Translations under genes and position numbers: made by a program | Notes under the pieces: generated by a model | Seen by the model: the letters and a program-made list of their open reading frames with translations, nothing else | Told to the model about the DNA's origin: nothing | The model's database searches: none | Shown: piece by piece, positions 32,965 through 41,282 of the stretch | Numbering within the stretch: the first letter of the stretch is position 1 | Layout: every line of letters starts with the position of its first letter | Origin: Amycolatopsis pithecellobii | GTDB lineage: Bacteria; Actinomycetota; Actinomycetes; Mycobacteriales; Pseudonocardiaceae | Reading direction: 5' to 3' | Length of the DNA: 64,000 bases | NCBI RefSeq assembly: GCF_009707865.1 | Contig: NZ_WMBA01000003.1 | Location: forward strand, 62,001 to 126,000

Positions 32965-33632
32965 CCACGAGCGTGCTCATCGTCGACGACGAACCGTTGC
33001 TGCGCCTGGGATTCCGGTTGGTACTGGAGTCCCAGCCGGACCTCACCGTGGTCGGCGAGGCCGCCGACGGCGCCGGCGCGGTCGCACGGACCGCGGCTCT
33101 GGACCCCGATGTCGTGCTGATGGACGTCCGGATGCCCGGTGTCGACGGGATCGACGCCACGCAGGCCATCGTGCGTGACCACCCGCGCTCCAAGGTGCTC
33201 ATCCTGACCACGTTCGACCTCGACGAATACGCCTTCGCCGGGCTCAAGGCCGGGGCCAGCGGGTTCCTGCTCAAAAACGTGCCACCCGAGGACCTGCTCT
33301 CCGCGATCCGCGCGGTCGCCGCCGGGGACGCCGTCGTCGCGCCCAGCGTGACCCGCCGGCTGCTCGACGCGATGGCCGGCCAGCTGCCCGACCCGGGTGG
33401 ACGCGCGGACCCCGTCCAGGACGCGCACCTGTCCCGGTTGACCGAACGGGAGATCGAGGTGCTGACCCAGGTGGCCGCGGGCCTGTCCAATGCCGAGATC
33501 GCGGCCGTGCTGGGTGTCTCGGAGGCCACCGTAAAGACTCACGTCGGACGGTTGCTCGGCAAACTCGACCTGCGGGACCGGGTGCAGGCGGTCGTCTTCG
33601 CCTACCGGATCGGGCTCGTCAAGCCAGGCTGA
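32961..33632 (+). CDS. NarL/LuxR-family response regulator
   Basis: 223 aa. The receiver domain has phospho-acceptor Asp in VVLMDVRMPG, with the switch Thr and Lys (LILTTFD, FLLKNVP). A LuxR-type HTH lies at about 155-215 (LTEREIEVLTQVAAGLSNAEIAAVLGVSEATVKTHV). It is the cognate partner of the 31768 kinase; the target is probably the ABC operon promoter. Confidence 0.92.
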   Translation: MTTSVLIVDDEPLLRLGFRLVLESQPDLTVVGEAADGAGAVARTAALDPDVVLMDVRMPGVDGIDATQAIVRDHPRSKVLILTTFDLDEYAFAGLKAGASGFLLKNVPPEDLLSAIRAVAAGDAVVAPSVTRRLLDAMAGQLPDPGGRADPVQDAHLSRLTEREIEVLTQVAAGLSNAEIAAVLGVSEATVKTHVGRLLGKLDLRDRVQAVVFAYRIGLVKPG

Positions 33633-33674
33633 CCAAGTCTCACCCGCGAACCGGCGACCGCGCGGTCTTCCTGA

Positions 33675-33687
33675 GTCCATTGTGGAC
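33675..33687. repeat. GTCCATTGTGGAC palindrome copy
   Basis: An intergenic exact copy of a 13-base imperfect palindrome that also occurs exactly at 32095-32107 and 47544-47556 inside genes, with one-mismatch versions at 34682-34694, 42419-42431 and 60382-60393. Its role is unknown. Confidence 0.5.
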
Positions 33688-33790
33688 ACCGGAGGCCGCG
33701 CGGTCGTCGTGCTGGGTGCCCATCACAATCTCCGGCTCCTTTGCCGCTGTCTCTTGCCTCCGGCGCCGATCCGTGCGATCCTCCATATCG

Positions 33791-33815
33791 CGAACAGGCT
33801 GTTCGTATAACGAAC
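33791..33815. promoter_or_regulatory. Overlapping inverted repeats upstream of aldolase operon
   Basis: CGAACA-ggc-TGTTCG (about 33792-33806) overlaps a second perfect dyad GTTCGT-ata-ACGAAC (33801-33815). Shared GTTCG half-sites in three orientations suggest an IclR-type operator about 37 bp upstream of the aldolase start. The IclR at 43322 is the obvious candidate ligand. Confidence 0.6.
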
Positions 33816-33851
33816 TTCACCGGGTACAGCTCATCGACGGAGATGGTGATC

Positions 33852-34640
33852 ATGTTTCAGCGGTTGCTGAAGTCCTCCGGCCCACCCGTGGTCGGTACCT
33901 TCGTCAAGATCCCCTCGTTGGAGATCGCCGAGATCATTGCCTTGGCGGGCTTCGACTTCGTGGTGATCGACACCGAGCACGCACTGCTGTCGGTTCGCGA
34001 CGTGTACTCGCTGGTCGTGGTGTACAGCCGGATGAACGTCGCGCCGCTGGTCCGGGTCACCGACCACGGCTACGGCGACGCCCAGCGTTACCTCGACGCG
34101 GGAGCGGCGGGGGTTCTGGTGCCCCATGTCGCCAACGTGGCGCAGGCCCAGCCTGCCATGAAGCAGCTGCTGTTCCCGCCCGCGGGCACGCGCGGGATGG
34201 GGCTGGCGGCGCGGGCCGGGGAATGGGGCCACCTCGACGGCGGGCGGGCGGAGTACCTGCGCGCCGGCCAGGAAGATGTCGCGCGCGTCGCGATGATCGA
34301 GGACAAGGAAGCGGTCGAGGGCATCGACGGGATCCTCGCCACGCCGGGCCTCGACGCCATCTTCGTCGGGCCCGGCGATCTCTCGCTCAGCATGGGCGAA
34401 CCCGGCGGCTCTCCCGCCGTGCGCGAGGCCGTGACCAGCGCGATCAAGGCCGCGGTCAGTGCCGGTGTTCCCGTCGGCACGGTGGTCGCGGGCGCGGACC
34501 AGATCCGGGCGCGGGCCGAGCAGGGCTGCCGGTTCATCCTGGTCGGCAACGACACCGGAATGATCGCCGGTGCGGCCCGTCGCACGCTCGCCGAGACACG
34601 GGACGCGATCGCGGCGGCCAAGCCGGTGAGCGTCGCATGA
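33852..34640 (+). CDS. HpcH/HpaI-family aldolase
   Basis: 262 aa class II pyruvate aldolase. His in VIDTEHALLSV, Arg in PLVRVTDHGYGDAQRY, metal ligands Glu in VAMIEDKEAVEGID and Asp in IFVGPGDLSLSMG. The family splits 4-hydroxy-2-oxo acids into pyruvate and an aldehyde, usually at the end of aromatic ring-cleavage pathways. ATG 33852 is chosen because GGAG lies nine bases upstream; ATG 33843 would leave no spacing. It is first in a tightly packed operon continuing with the CoA transferase (four-base overlap). Confidence 0.85.
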   Translation: MFQRLLKSSGPPVVGTFVKIPSLEIAEIIALAGFDFVVIDTEHALLSVRDVYSLVVVYSRMNVAPLVRVTDHGYGDAQRYLDAGAAGVLVPHVANVAQAQPAMKQLLFPPAGTRGMGLAARAGEWGHLDGGRAEYLRAGQEDVARVAMIEDKEAVEGIDGILATPGLDAIFVGPGDLSLSMGEPGGSPAVREAVTSAIKAAVSAGVPVGTVVAGADQIRARAEQGCRFILVGNDTGMIAGAARRTLAETRDAIAAAKPVSVA

Positions 34641-35362
34641 TCGACAAGATCCGGCCAAAGGCCGCCGACGCGCTCGACTCCGTCCACAATGGAGCGTCCA
34701 TCGCGATCGGCGGGTTCGGCCAGTCCGGGGTGCCCCTCGACCTCATCGACGCGTTGTGCGACCGCGACGTACGCGGCCTGCACATCATCGCCAACAACGG
34801 TGGCCGCGGCCTGCCGGGCGAGCGCGGGATCGGCCGGCTGCTCGCGGAGAACAGGGTGAGCCGGTTCTCCTGCTCCTTCCCGGTCAACCCGGCCTTTTTC
34901 GAACGGTACTTCTCGGGCGAGGTCGAGATCGAACTGGTGCCGCAGGGCACCCTCGCGGAGCGGTTGCGCGCGGGCGGGTCCGGTATCGGCGGTTTCTACA
35001 CCCCGACCGCGGCGGGCACGGTGCTCGCTGACGGCGGCTTCGTGGTCCGCTACGGCAAGAACGGCGAACCGGAGAAAACCCTTGCCCAGAAGGAAAGACG
35101 CGTGATCGACGGTCGTACCTACGTGCTCGAGTCACCACTGCGGCCGGACTTCGCTCTGGTGAAGGCCCATCGAGCGGACCGGTACGGCAACCTGCGCTTC
35201 CGGCTCGGCGCCCGCAACTTCAACCCGCTCGCGGCGATGGCCGCGAAGACCACCATCGCGCAGGCCGACCAGATCGCCGCCGCACTGGATCCCGACGACA
35301 TCCACCTCCCGGGCCCGTTCGTGGACCGTGTGGTGGCAACGGAACTGGAGCCGGCCCGATGA
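34637..35362 (+). CDS. CoA-transferase subunit A
   Basis: 241 aa family I CoA transferase alpha subunit: GGFGQSGVPLDLIDAL near the start, IIANNGGRG, VPQGTLAERLRAGGSGIGGFYTPT, and KAHRADRYGNLRFR. 3-Oxoacid (for example 3-oxoadipate or acetoacetate) CoA transferases have this form. It overlaps both the aldolase and the beta subunit by four bases. Together with the thiolase-like gene downstream it suggests formation and processing of a beta-ketoacyl-type CoA thioester. Confidence 0.88.
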   Translation: MIDKIRPKAADALDSVHNGASIAIGGFGQSGVPLDLIDALCDRDVRGLHIIANNGGRGLPGERGIGRLLAENRVSRFSCSFPVNPAFFERYFSGEVEIELVPQGTLAERLRAGGSGIGGFYTPTAAGTVLADGGFVVRYGKNGEPEKTLAQKERRVIDGRTYVLESPLRPDFALVKAHRADRYGNLRFRLGARNFNPLAAMAAKTTIAQADQIAAALDPDDIHLPGPFVDRVVATELEPAR

Positions 35363-36030
35363 CCACCATCACCGCGCCCACGGGCCTGAGCCGGGCGGAA
35401 CTCGCGCGACGCGTCGCCGGCGATCTGGTCGACGGCTGGTGCGTCAACGTCGGAATCGGGGCGCCACTGCAACTTCCGGCGCAGGCCACTCCCGGGAAAG
35501 AGATCCTCTACCACTGCGAGCACGGCCTGCTCGGGGTCGGCCCCGCCCCGGACGGGGAGCCGGACCCGGACGTCACCGACGCCGGCAAGAACCCGGTCAC
35601 GCTGCTCGACGGTGCGGCGTCGTTCGACTCGTCGACGTCCTTCGCCATCGCCAGGGGCGGCCGGCTGGACCTGTGCGTGCTGGGCGGTCTCCAGGTCAGC
35701 GAGCGTGGTGACCTGGCGAACTGGCTGGTGCCCGGCGGCAATCCCGGCGTCGGCGGCGCGATGGATCTGGCGGCCGGGGCCCGCCGCGTCTGGGTGATGA
35801 TGGATCACCTGGACAAGCGCGGAAATCCCAAGCTGCGCAAGGAATGCACGTTCCCGCTCACCGGAGCCGGCGTGGTCGACCGGGTCTACACCAACCTGGC
35901 GGTCTTCGAGTTCGTCGACGGCGTTCTCACGCTACGCGAGTGTGCGCCCGGGATCACCCCAGAGCAACTCGGCCCGCTGACCGAGGCAACTTTCCAGATC
36001 GACCTGTGGAACCAAGGAGAATCTGAATGA
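35359..36030 (+). CDS. CoA-transferase subunit B
   Basis: 223 aa. The catalytic glutamate is in YHCEHGLLGVGP, where most homologues read ENG; the His replaces Asn. Other family marks are GWCVNVGIGAPLQLP, GGRLDLCVLGGLQVSERGDLANW, GVGGAMDLA and KCTFPLTG-like ECTFPLTGAGVVDRVYTNLAVF. It pairs with the 34637 product and overlaps the next gene by four bases. Confidence 0.88.
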   Translation: MTTITAPTGLSRAELARRVAGDLVDGWCVNVGIGAPLQLPAQATPGKEILYHCEHGLLGVGPAPDGEPDPDVTDAGKNPVTLLDGAASFDSSTSFAIARGGRLDLCVLGGLQVSERGDLANWLVPGGNPGVGGAMDLAAGARRVWVMMDHLDKRGNPKLRKECTFPLTGAGVVDRVYTNLAVFEFVDGVLTLRECAPGITPEQLGPLTEATFQIDLWNQGESE

Positions 36031-37190
36031 CCAGACAGGTCGCCGCGCGGATCGCCGGCGCCTTCGAACATCCCCGGCGCAAGATTCCCGACCGCACCGT
36101 GCCGCAGGTGCTCGCCGAGGTCGCCTACGGTGCGCTCGCCGACGCGGGGCTCAGTCTGTCCGATGTGGACGGATTCTTCTGCTCCGAGGTACCCGGGCTC
36201 GGCTCGATCGCGATGGCCGACTATCTCGGCCTCACCGGTCTGTCCTATGTGGACGTGACCGAGGGCGGTGGCGCCTCCTACCTGATGCACGTGGGGCACG
36301 CCACGGCCGCGGTGGCGTCCGGCAAATGCAAGGTGGCCCTCGTCGCGATGGCGGGATTACCGCTCTCCGGGGTGGTGAACCGCGGCGGCGGCGGTGCGCC
36401 CGCTCCCGAACATCCCTACGAATCGGGCTACGGCGTCACCGTGCCCGCCGGGTATGCGCTCGCGGCACAGCGGCACATGTACGAGTTCGGCACGACCTCC
36501 GAACAGCTCGCGGAGGTCAAGGTTGCAGCCGCGCACCACGCGCAGTTCAACCCGAACGCGAAGTTGCGTCAGCCCGTCACGATCGAAGAGGTGGTCAACT
36601 CGCCGCTGATCTCCGATCCGCTGCACCGGCTCGACTGCTGTATCACCACGGACGGCGGTGGCGCGCTGGTCATCGTGTCCGAGGACGTCGCCAGGACACT
36701 GCCAAGGCGCACGGTGAAAATCCTGGGACACGGGGAAACCGTGAAGCACAGCGAGACGGGCCGGATCGATCTGTCGTACACGGGCGCCGCCATTTCCGGC
36801 CCGCGCGCGTTCGCCGAGGCGGGGCTGACCCCACGCGATGTGGATTACGTCTCGATCTATGACTCCTTCACGATCACGGTGCTGATGAGCTTGGAGGACC
36901 TCGGTTTCTGCGAGAAGGGCAAGGGCGGCGCCTTCGTCTCCGATGGCGCCCTGCGCGGTCCGGACGGCATGCTGCCGTTCAACACCGACGGCGGTGGGCT
37001 GTGCAACAACCACCCGGACTTCCGGGGTGGAATGGTCCGGACCATTGAGGCGGTCCGCCAGCTGCGTGGCGAGGCGGCGCCGGAGGTTCAGGTCCCCGGC
37101 TGCCGGATCGGCCTGGTCCAGGGACACGGCGGCAGCATCGGGTTCCGCACCGCCGCGGCCACGTTGCTACTCGGGGCGGAGGACGCATGA
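36027..37190 (+). CDS. Thiolase-like protein without the N-terminal nucleophile Cys (lipid-transfer-protein/Ltp2-like)
   Basis: 387 aa thiolase-fold protein of the SCP-x/acetyltransferase-like branch. The usual GCASG nucleophile loop reads GGASYLMHVGHA at about residue 80, so the catalytic Cys is absent. The C-terminal His loop is kept as LCNNHPDFRGGM and the glycine-rich end as GLVQGHGGSIGF. Proteins of this type pair with DUF35 OB-fold partners; the Ltp2-DUF35 complexes of steroid degradation are retro-aldolases. The DUF35 gene follows, after two micro-ORFs. A retro-aldol or acyl-transfer role is likely; true thiolysis is not. Confidence 0.78.
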   Translation: MTRQVAARIAGAFEHPRRKIPDRTVPQVLAEVAYGALADAGLSLSDVDGFFCSEVPGLGSIAMADYLGLTGLSYVDVTEGGGASYLMHVGHATAAVASGKCKVALVAMAGLPLSGVVNRGGGGAPAPEHPYESGYGVTVPAGYALAAQRHMYEFGTTSEQLAEVKVAAAHHAQFNPNAKLRQPVTIEEVVNSPLISDPLHRLDCCITTDGGGALVIVSEDVARTLPRRTVKILGHGETVKHSETGRIDLSYTGAAISGPRAFAEAGLTPRDVDYVSIYDSFTITVLMSLEDLGFCEKGKGGAFVSDGALRGPDGMLPFNTDGGGLCNNHPDFRGGMVRTIEAVRQLRGEAAPEVQVPGCRIGLVQGHGGSIGFRTAAATLLLGAEDA

Positions 37191-37264
37191 GCAACGATCG
37201 CGCAGCTCTGCTCATGCGGTCCGACCGGGTGCGGGTGTCCCGCAGGACACAGGAGGATGCATGA
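37187..37264 (+). CDS. 25-aa micro-ORF, first copy of 74-bp repeat
   Basis: ATG overlaps the thiolase-like stop (ATGA). The peptide begins MSNDRAALLMRSDRV and ends in EDA. A ribosome-binding GGAGGACGC lies in front. Its own stop overlaps the next micro-ORF start. Likely a by-product of duplication; it may act as a coupling leader. Confidence 0.4.
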   Translation: MSNDRAALLMRSDRVRVSRRTQEDA

Positions 37265-37334
37265 GCAACGATCGCGCAGCCCTGCTCATGCGGTCCGACC
37301 GGGTGCGGGTGTCCCGCAGGACACAGGAGGACGC
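37187..37334 (+). repeat. 74-bp tandem duplication
   Basis: Two units of 74 bp (37187-37260 and 37261-37334) differ at two bases. Each contains a start codon, a TGCGGG-tgt-CCCGCA hairpin (37230-37244 and 37304-37318) and a Shine-Dalgarno just before the next ATG. The first 13 bases of each unit equal the start of the DUF35 gene at 37335. The unit length is not a multiple of three. Confidence 0.85.
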
Positions 37335-37338
37335 ATGA
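37261..37338 (+). CDS. 25-aa micro-ORF, second copy of 74-bp repeat
   Basis: Encodes the same 25-residue peptide as the first copy, with synonymous differences only. It has AGGAGG seven bases upstream and a stop overlapping the DUF35 gene start by ATGA. This keeps a continuous chain of translational coupling from thiolase to DUF35. Confidence 0.4.
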   Translation: MSNDRAALLMRSDRVRVSRRTQEDA

Positions 37339-37736
37339 GCAACGATCTTGTCCTCACCCGCTTCCAGGACGGGCTCGCCGAGCGCAAGCTGGAACTGCCC
37401 CGCTGCACCGACTGCGGCACGCTCATCTGGTACCCCCGTGCGCGCTGCCCGCATTGCATGTCCGAAAACCTTGCCTGGGAACAACTTTCCGGCACCGGAA
37501 CCGTCTATTCGTACACGGTCAACCGCCGTGGGCAGGGCGAGTACGCCGGGAAGGACCCGTTCGTCATCGCCTATATCGAGCTGGCCGAAGGTCCCCGCGT
37601 GCTGTCCCATGTGGACATCGACGACCCGGGTGCGCTGCGCGTCGGCACCACGGTCCGGTTCAGCGGCGGTGTGGCGGAGGGCGAAAAGGTGCGTCTGACA
37701 TTCGAACCCGAGGAGAACGGAAAGGAAAAACGATGA
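37335..37736 (+). CDS. DUF35 OB-fold protein with rubredoxin-like zinc ribbon
   Basis: 133 aa. The zinc ribbon has CTDC and CPHC (four Cys, about residues 22-41), followed by an OB-fold (GTGTVYSYTVNRRGQG, FVIAYIELAEGPRVLSHV, VGTTVRFSGG). DUF35 proteins are essential partners of thiolase-like enzymes in PhlB-type acyltransferases and ChsH2/Ltp2 complexes. ATG 37335 has AGGAGG in front; two preceding ATGs with the same context belong to the duplicated repeat units. It overlaps the cupin gene by ATGA. Confidence 0.85.
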   Translation: MSNDLVLTRFQDGLAERKLELPRCTDCGTLIWYPRARCPHCMSENLAWEQLSGTGTVYSYTVNRRGQGEYAGKDPFVIAYIELAEGPRVLSHVDIDDPGALRVGTTVRFSGGVAEGEKVRLTFEPEENGKEKR

Positions 37737-38656
37737 CGTACGCCAAGGACGACCCGCGCTCGGCGCTGTCCGCGAGCGCCACCAAGGCCAAGGACACCGG
37801 CAGCGCGATCGCCGCGCCCGAGTTCCTCGACTTCTCCATCACCGCGCCCGACGTGCTCACCGAAGCGGGCAGCAGGCAGTGGATCGTCCGGGGACAGAAC
37901 TTCGTGCTCATCCACACCGAGCCCGAGCCCGGCGACACCATCTGGTCGGCCGAGCTGGGCAGCGAACAGGTCGTGCTGCTGATCGACGAGAACAGCGGCC
38001 TGCGCGGTTCATCCGCTGATTCCGCGGAGAAGCACGAGGTCACCGGTCCGGCCCTGGTGGTCATCCCGCCCGGGGCCAGCGAGATCGTCAGCACCGGCAG
38101 CGGCCCGATCACGCAGCTGCTCCAGTCCGACGAGACGGAGTGGGCGAAGCGAGCGTCCAATGCGGACTCCTACGCCGAGCCTCATCCGCGGGTGGCGCCG
38201 TTGGAACTGTGGCCGGAACCCGTCGACGGTTACCGGTGGCGCACCTACCGGATGGCCGACGTGCCCGATGAGCCGAAGCGGTTCGGTCGCATCTTCCGCA
38301 CCCGAGCGTTCATGGTCAACTTCCTCAAACCCGGTGCAGGGCCACGGAATCCGCACAAGCTGTCGCCGCACCACCACGACGATTTCGAACAGTGCAGCCT
38401 GATCGTGGCCGGCACCTACGTCCACCACATCCAGACACCGTGGGGCACCGACGCGAGCGTGTGGCGCCCGGAGGATCACGCCAGGGTCGGCAGCCCTTCG
38501 GCCACGATCATCCCACCGCCCACGGTCCACACCTCGCAGGCCATCGGGTCCGGCAGGAACCACCTGATCGACATTTTCTCCGGTCCACGCCACGACTTCT
38601 CCGCCCAGCCCGGCTGGGTGCTGAACGCCGATGAATACCCGGCTCCCCAAGACTGA
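37733..38656 (+). CDS. Cupin-domain protein (possible bicupin)
   Basis: 307 aa, not recognised beyond the fold. The C-terminal half has a clear cupin metal site region, PHKLSPHHHDDFEQCSLIVAG, with further His in YVHHIQTPW and TVHTSQAIG. The N-terminal half has strands like a second cupin (ELGSEQVVLLID, ALVVIPPGASEIVSTG) without obvious ligands. It could be an isomerase, or an oxygenase acting on the pathway intermediate. It is coupled to the DUF35 gene by ATGA and precedes the transporter by 37 bp. Confidence 0.65.
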   Translation: MTYAKDDPRSALSASATKAKDTGSAIAAPEFLDFSITAPDVLTEAGSRQWIVRGQNFVLIHTEPEPGDTIWSAELGSEQVVLLIDENSGLRGSSADSAEKHEVTGPALVVIPPGASEIVSTGSGPITQLLQSDETEWAKRASNADSYAEPHPRVAPLELWPEPVDGYRWRTYRMADVPDEPKRFGRIFRTRAFMVNFLKPGAGPRNPHKLSPHHHDDFEQCSLIVAGTYVHHIQTPWGTDASVWRPEDHARVGSPSATIIPPPTVHTSQAIGSGRNHLIDIFSGPRHDFSAQPGWVLNADEYPAPQD

Positions 38657-38693
38657 CCGCCCGGTCGAGACCTTCAGTGCCGAAGGGAATGTC

Positions 38694-40049
38694 ATGTCCT
38701 CCAACACAAAGATACCGGCGACGACCGCCGAATCCGAGCTGCGTCTTCGCCGGCGCCGGGCAGTCACCAGTGCCTGGGCGGGTTTCGCCATCGACTCCTA
38801 TTCCATCTACGTAGCGTCGACCTCGCTGCTGCCGGCGATGATCTACTTCCAGGCCCACCTGTCGCCGAGCCAGCTGTCGGTGTTCGTCGGGATGACGTTC
38901 GCCGCGACCCTGATCGGCAGGCCGATCGGCGCGCTGCTGTTCGGGCATTTCGCCGACCGGATCGGCCGGCGCCGGGTCGGCTCGATCACGATCTACGGGT
39001 TCGGCACGATCTCGCTGCTCATCGGTGTGCTTCCCGGTGCCGAACAGGTGGGCGCCGGGCTGGCCACCGCGCTGCTGATCGGGTTGCGGCTGATCGAGGG
39101 CGTGTTCCTCGGCGGCGAGTACACCGCGGCGACGCCGATGGCGCTGGAGTACGCGCCGAAGGGGCGGCGTGGTTTCACCGGTGCGCTCATCCAGTGCTCG
39201 GCCAGCGGCGGCCCGTTCGTGGTGGCCGTGCTGACCTCGCTGGTCCTGCTGTTCGCGCCGAACGCCGGGCTGCATTCGCCTTATGTGCAGTGGGGCTGGC
39301 GGATCCCGTTCATCGTCGGCGCGGTGCTGGCCTGGCTGGTCGCCTGGTTCCTGCGGCGGCGCGTCGAGGACTCCGACGTCTGGAAGGAGACGGCGCGAAC
39401 CAAGTCCCCGTTGCGGGACATGCTTCGCGGTCAGTCCGGCCGGGCCTTCATCCAGTCCTACCTCATCATGACCGGGGTTTTCTTCGCGGTGAACATGCTC
39501 GGCAGCGTCATGCCGCAGTTGTTGTTGTCCAACAAGGGATACACCGCGTCCGACCTCGCGCACACCCAGCTGATCAACGCCTGGCCCGGCATGGCGACCT
39601 ACCTGTTCTACGGCTGGCTGAGTGACCGCATCGGCCGCAAACGCGCGCTCTACATCGCGGCGGCGACCACCCTCGTGCTGTCCCCGGTCACGCTGTCACT
39701 GATGGGCGGCGGGCACGTGCACGGGTGGCTTCAGCTGACCATTCTCGCGTCGCTCACCAATGTGTTCATCGTCGGTGTCCTGGGCGTGCTGCCCGCGTAC
39801 ATCAACGAGCGCTTCGCCACCGCCGTCCGGTCCTCGGGCTGGGGCGTGGCCTACAGCACCGCCGTCATCATCCCGGCGTTCTTCTCCTACTACCAGCTAT
39901 GGCTGGCCCACGTCGTCCCCTTCGTCTACACCGCGGGCGTTCTGTCGGCCTTCGGCGGCCTCCTCGTGCTGGTGGCCGTCAAAGCCGGGCCGGAGACCCG
40001 TGGCGTCGACCTGAACACGGTCGGCGAGAAGGGCGCGGCGCGGGCATGA
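38694..40049 (+). CDS. MHS-family MFS transporter
   Basis: 451 aa, ATG 38694 with GAAGGGAA upstream. MHS-type features: GFAIDSYSIYVAST in helix 1, GHFADRIGRRRVG in loop 2-3, RLIEGVFLGGEYT, WGWRIPFIVGAVLAW, and SDRIGRKRA later. These are proton symporters for carboxylates, betaine or aromatic acids. It probably imports the substrate of the CoA-transferase/thiolase-like operon. About 12 membrane segments. Confidence 0.85.
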   Translation: MSSNTKIPATTAESELRLRRRRAVTSAWAGFAIDSYSIYVASTSLLPAMIYFQAHLSPSQLSVFVGMTFAATLIGRPIGALLFGHFADRIGRRRVGSITIYGFGTISLLIGVLPGAEQVGAGLATALLIGLRLIEGVFLGGEYTAATPMALEYAPKGRRGFTGALIQCSASGGPFVVAVLTSLVLLFAPNAGLHSPYVQWGWRIPFIVGAVLAWLVAWFLRRRVEDSDVWKETARTKSPLRDMLRGQSGRAFIQSYLIMTGVFFAVNMLGSVMPQLLLSNKGYTASDLAHTQLINAWPGMATYLFYGWLSDRIGRKRALYIAAATTLVLSPVTLSLMGGGHVHGWLQLTILASLTNVFIVGVLGVLPAYINERFATAVRSSGWGVAYSTAVIIPAFFSYYQLWLAHVVPFVYTAGVLSAFGGLLVLVAVKAGPETRGVDLNTVGEKGAARA

Positions 40050-40070
40050 GATCTCCCATGAAGGCCAGGT

Positions 40071-41282
40071 ATGCGTCCCGACCGGAAAGCCACCCCAGTG
40101 GCCGTCGCGATTTTCCTTCTGCAGACAGCGGGAAGCGGGGTGGCGGTCTACGGCATTCCGATTTATATCGCGGCGTTTCTGCGCTCCGGCGCGGTCAGCG
40201 CGGGGGAGCTGTCGGTGGCGAGCACCGGGTTCTTCGTGGTGGGAGCGCTGGCCGGGCCCGCGTTCAGCCGGTTCGGCCGGCACCGGCCGAACCTGGTGAT
40301 GCTGGGCGCGGTCCTGGCCGGAACGGCGGCCATCGCGGCGATGGCCGTCCAACCCAGCGGCCCGGTCGTCATCGGGGCGTTCGCGACGCTGGGTGCGAGC
40401 TTCAGCGGCGGCCTCGTCGTGGTGGGAACCATTGTGCTGGTGCGGGTTTTCGCCGGGAGGCCGACCGCCGGGATGGCGCTGGCGACCTCCGGCTCGTCGG
40501 CGGGCGGCATCCTGGTCTCCCCGGTGCTGGCGCTGCTGCTGACCACCCAGGCGGCCGTCGCCTCGTCGTTCTTGGTGATCGCGGCGGGTTTCCTGGTGAT
40601 CACCGGTGCCGCACTCGCGCTCAGCGGGTGGGCTTCGGCCCGGCCGGTGCCGGTGGCGACGCCCGCGGATCCGGTGGCGCCGGGCCGGCTGTCCGAGCAC
40701 TGGGCGCTGGTGCTCGCGTTCAGTCTGGTCAGCGCCTCACAGCTGGGTGCGACGTCGTACATCGTGGCGACCGGGATCGCGCGGGACTTCACCGGTGCGC
40801 GCCTGGCGGTGTCCGTCGCGACGGGGACGGCGGTCGCGTCGCGATGGTTCGGCAGTGCCGGTATCCGGCGGCTCGGCCTGCGCCGGTGGACGATGATCAG
40901 CTTCAGCGCGCAGGCCGTCGGGGTCGCGCTGGTCGGGGTGGCGCCGGCGAGCTGGCTGCTGTTCCTCGGCTCGGTGCTGATCGGGCAGAGCCTCGGCATG
41001 ACGATCCTGATCCGCTCGCAGGTGATCGTGGAGCTGTTCGGAATCGACGCGTTCGCCGGGAAATTCGCCCAGTTCCAGACCTGGACCAGCCTCGGCTCGG
41101 CGGCCGGGCCGCTGGTGCTCGGGCAGGTGTACTCGCTTTCGGGCAACTACCCGCTCGCCTACCTGACCTTGTTCGTGCTCAACGCCGTCGCCGTCCCGTT
41201 CCTGCTGCCGTGGATCCGGGACGGCAGGCCACCGGCTTGGAGGGTCGATGAGTTCCAGCACTCTGATGGTTCCCCGGTATGA
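40071..41282 (+). CDS. MFS transporter
   Basis: 403 aa with about twelve hydrophobic segments (VAVAIFLLQTAGSGVAVYG, LSVASTGFFVVGALAG, VVIGAFATLGASFSGGLVV and others). It is a different MFS branch from its upstream neighbour, lacking the MHS loop motif; RFGRHRPN replaces the standard loop 2-3 signature. The substrate is unknown; oxalate/formate or monocarboxylate-type carriers look similar. It begins 22 bp after the first transporter and overlaps the cyclase-family gene by 35 bases. Confidence 0.78.
   Translation: MRPDRKATPVAVAIFLLQTAGSGVAVYGIPIYIAAFLRSGAVSAGELSVASTGFFVVGALAGPAFSRFGRHRPNLVMLGAVLAGTAAIAAMAVQPSGPVVIGAFATLGASFSGGLVVVGTIVLVRVFAGRPTAGMALATSGSSAGGILVSPVLALLLTTQAAVASSFLVIAAGFLVITGAALALSGWASARPVPVATPADPVAPGRLSEHWALVLAFSLVSASQLGATSYIVATGIARDFTGARLAVSVATGTAVASRWFGSAGIRRLGLRRWTMISFSAQAVGVALVGVAPASWLLFLGSVLIGQSLGMTILIRSQVIVELFGIDAFAGKFAQFQTWTSLGSAAGPLVLGQVYSLSGNYPLAYLTLFVLNAVAVPFLLPWIRDGRPPAWRVDEFQHSDGSPV

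Noticed and set aside
36027-37190. Ordinary acetyl-CoA acetyltransferase
   Set aside because: The nucleophile Cys loop reads GGASY and a DUF35 partner follows, so standard thiolysis is unlikely.
37187-37334. CRISPR-like or other array
   Set aside because: Only two directly adjacent 74-bp units without spacers; it is a simple tandem duplication.
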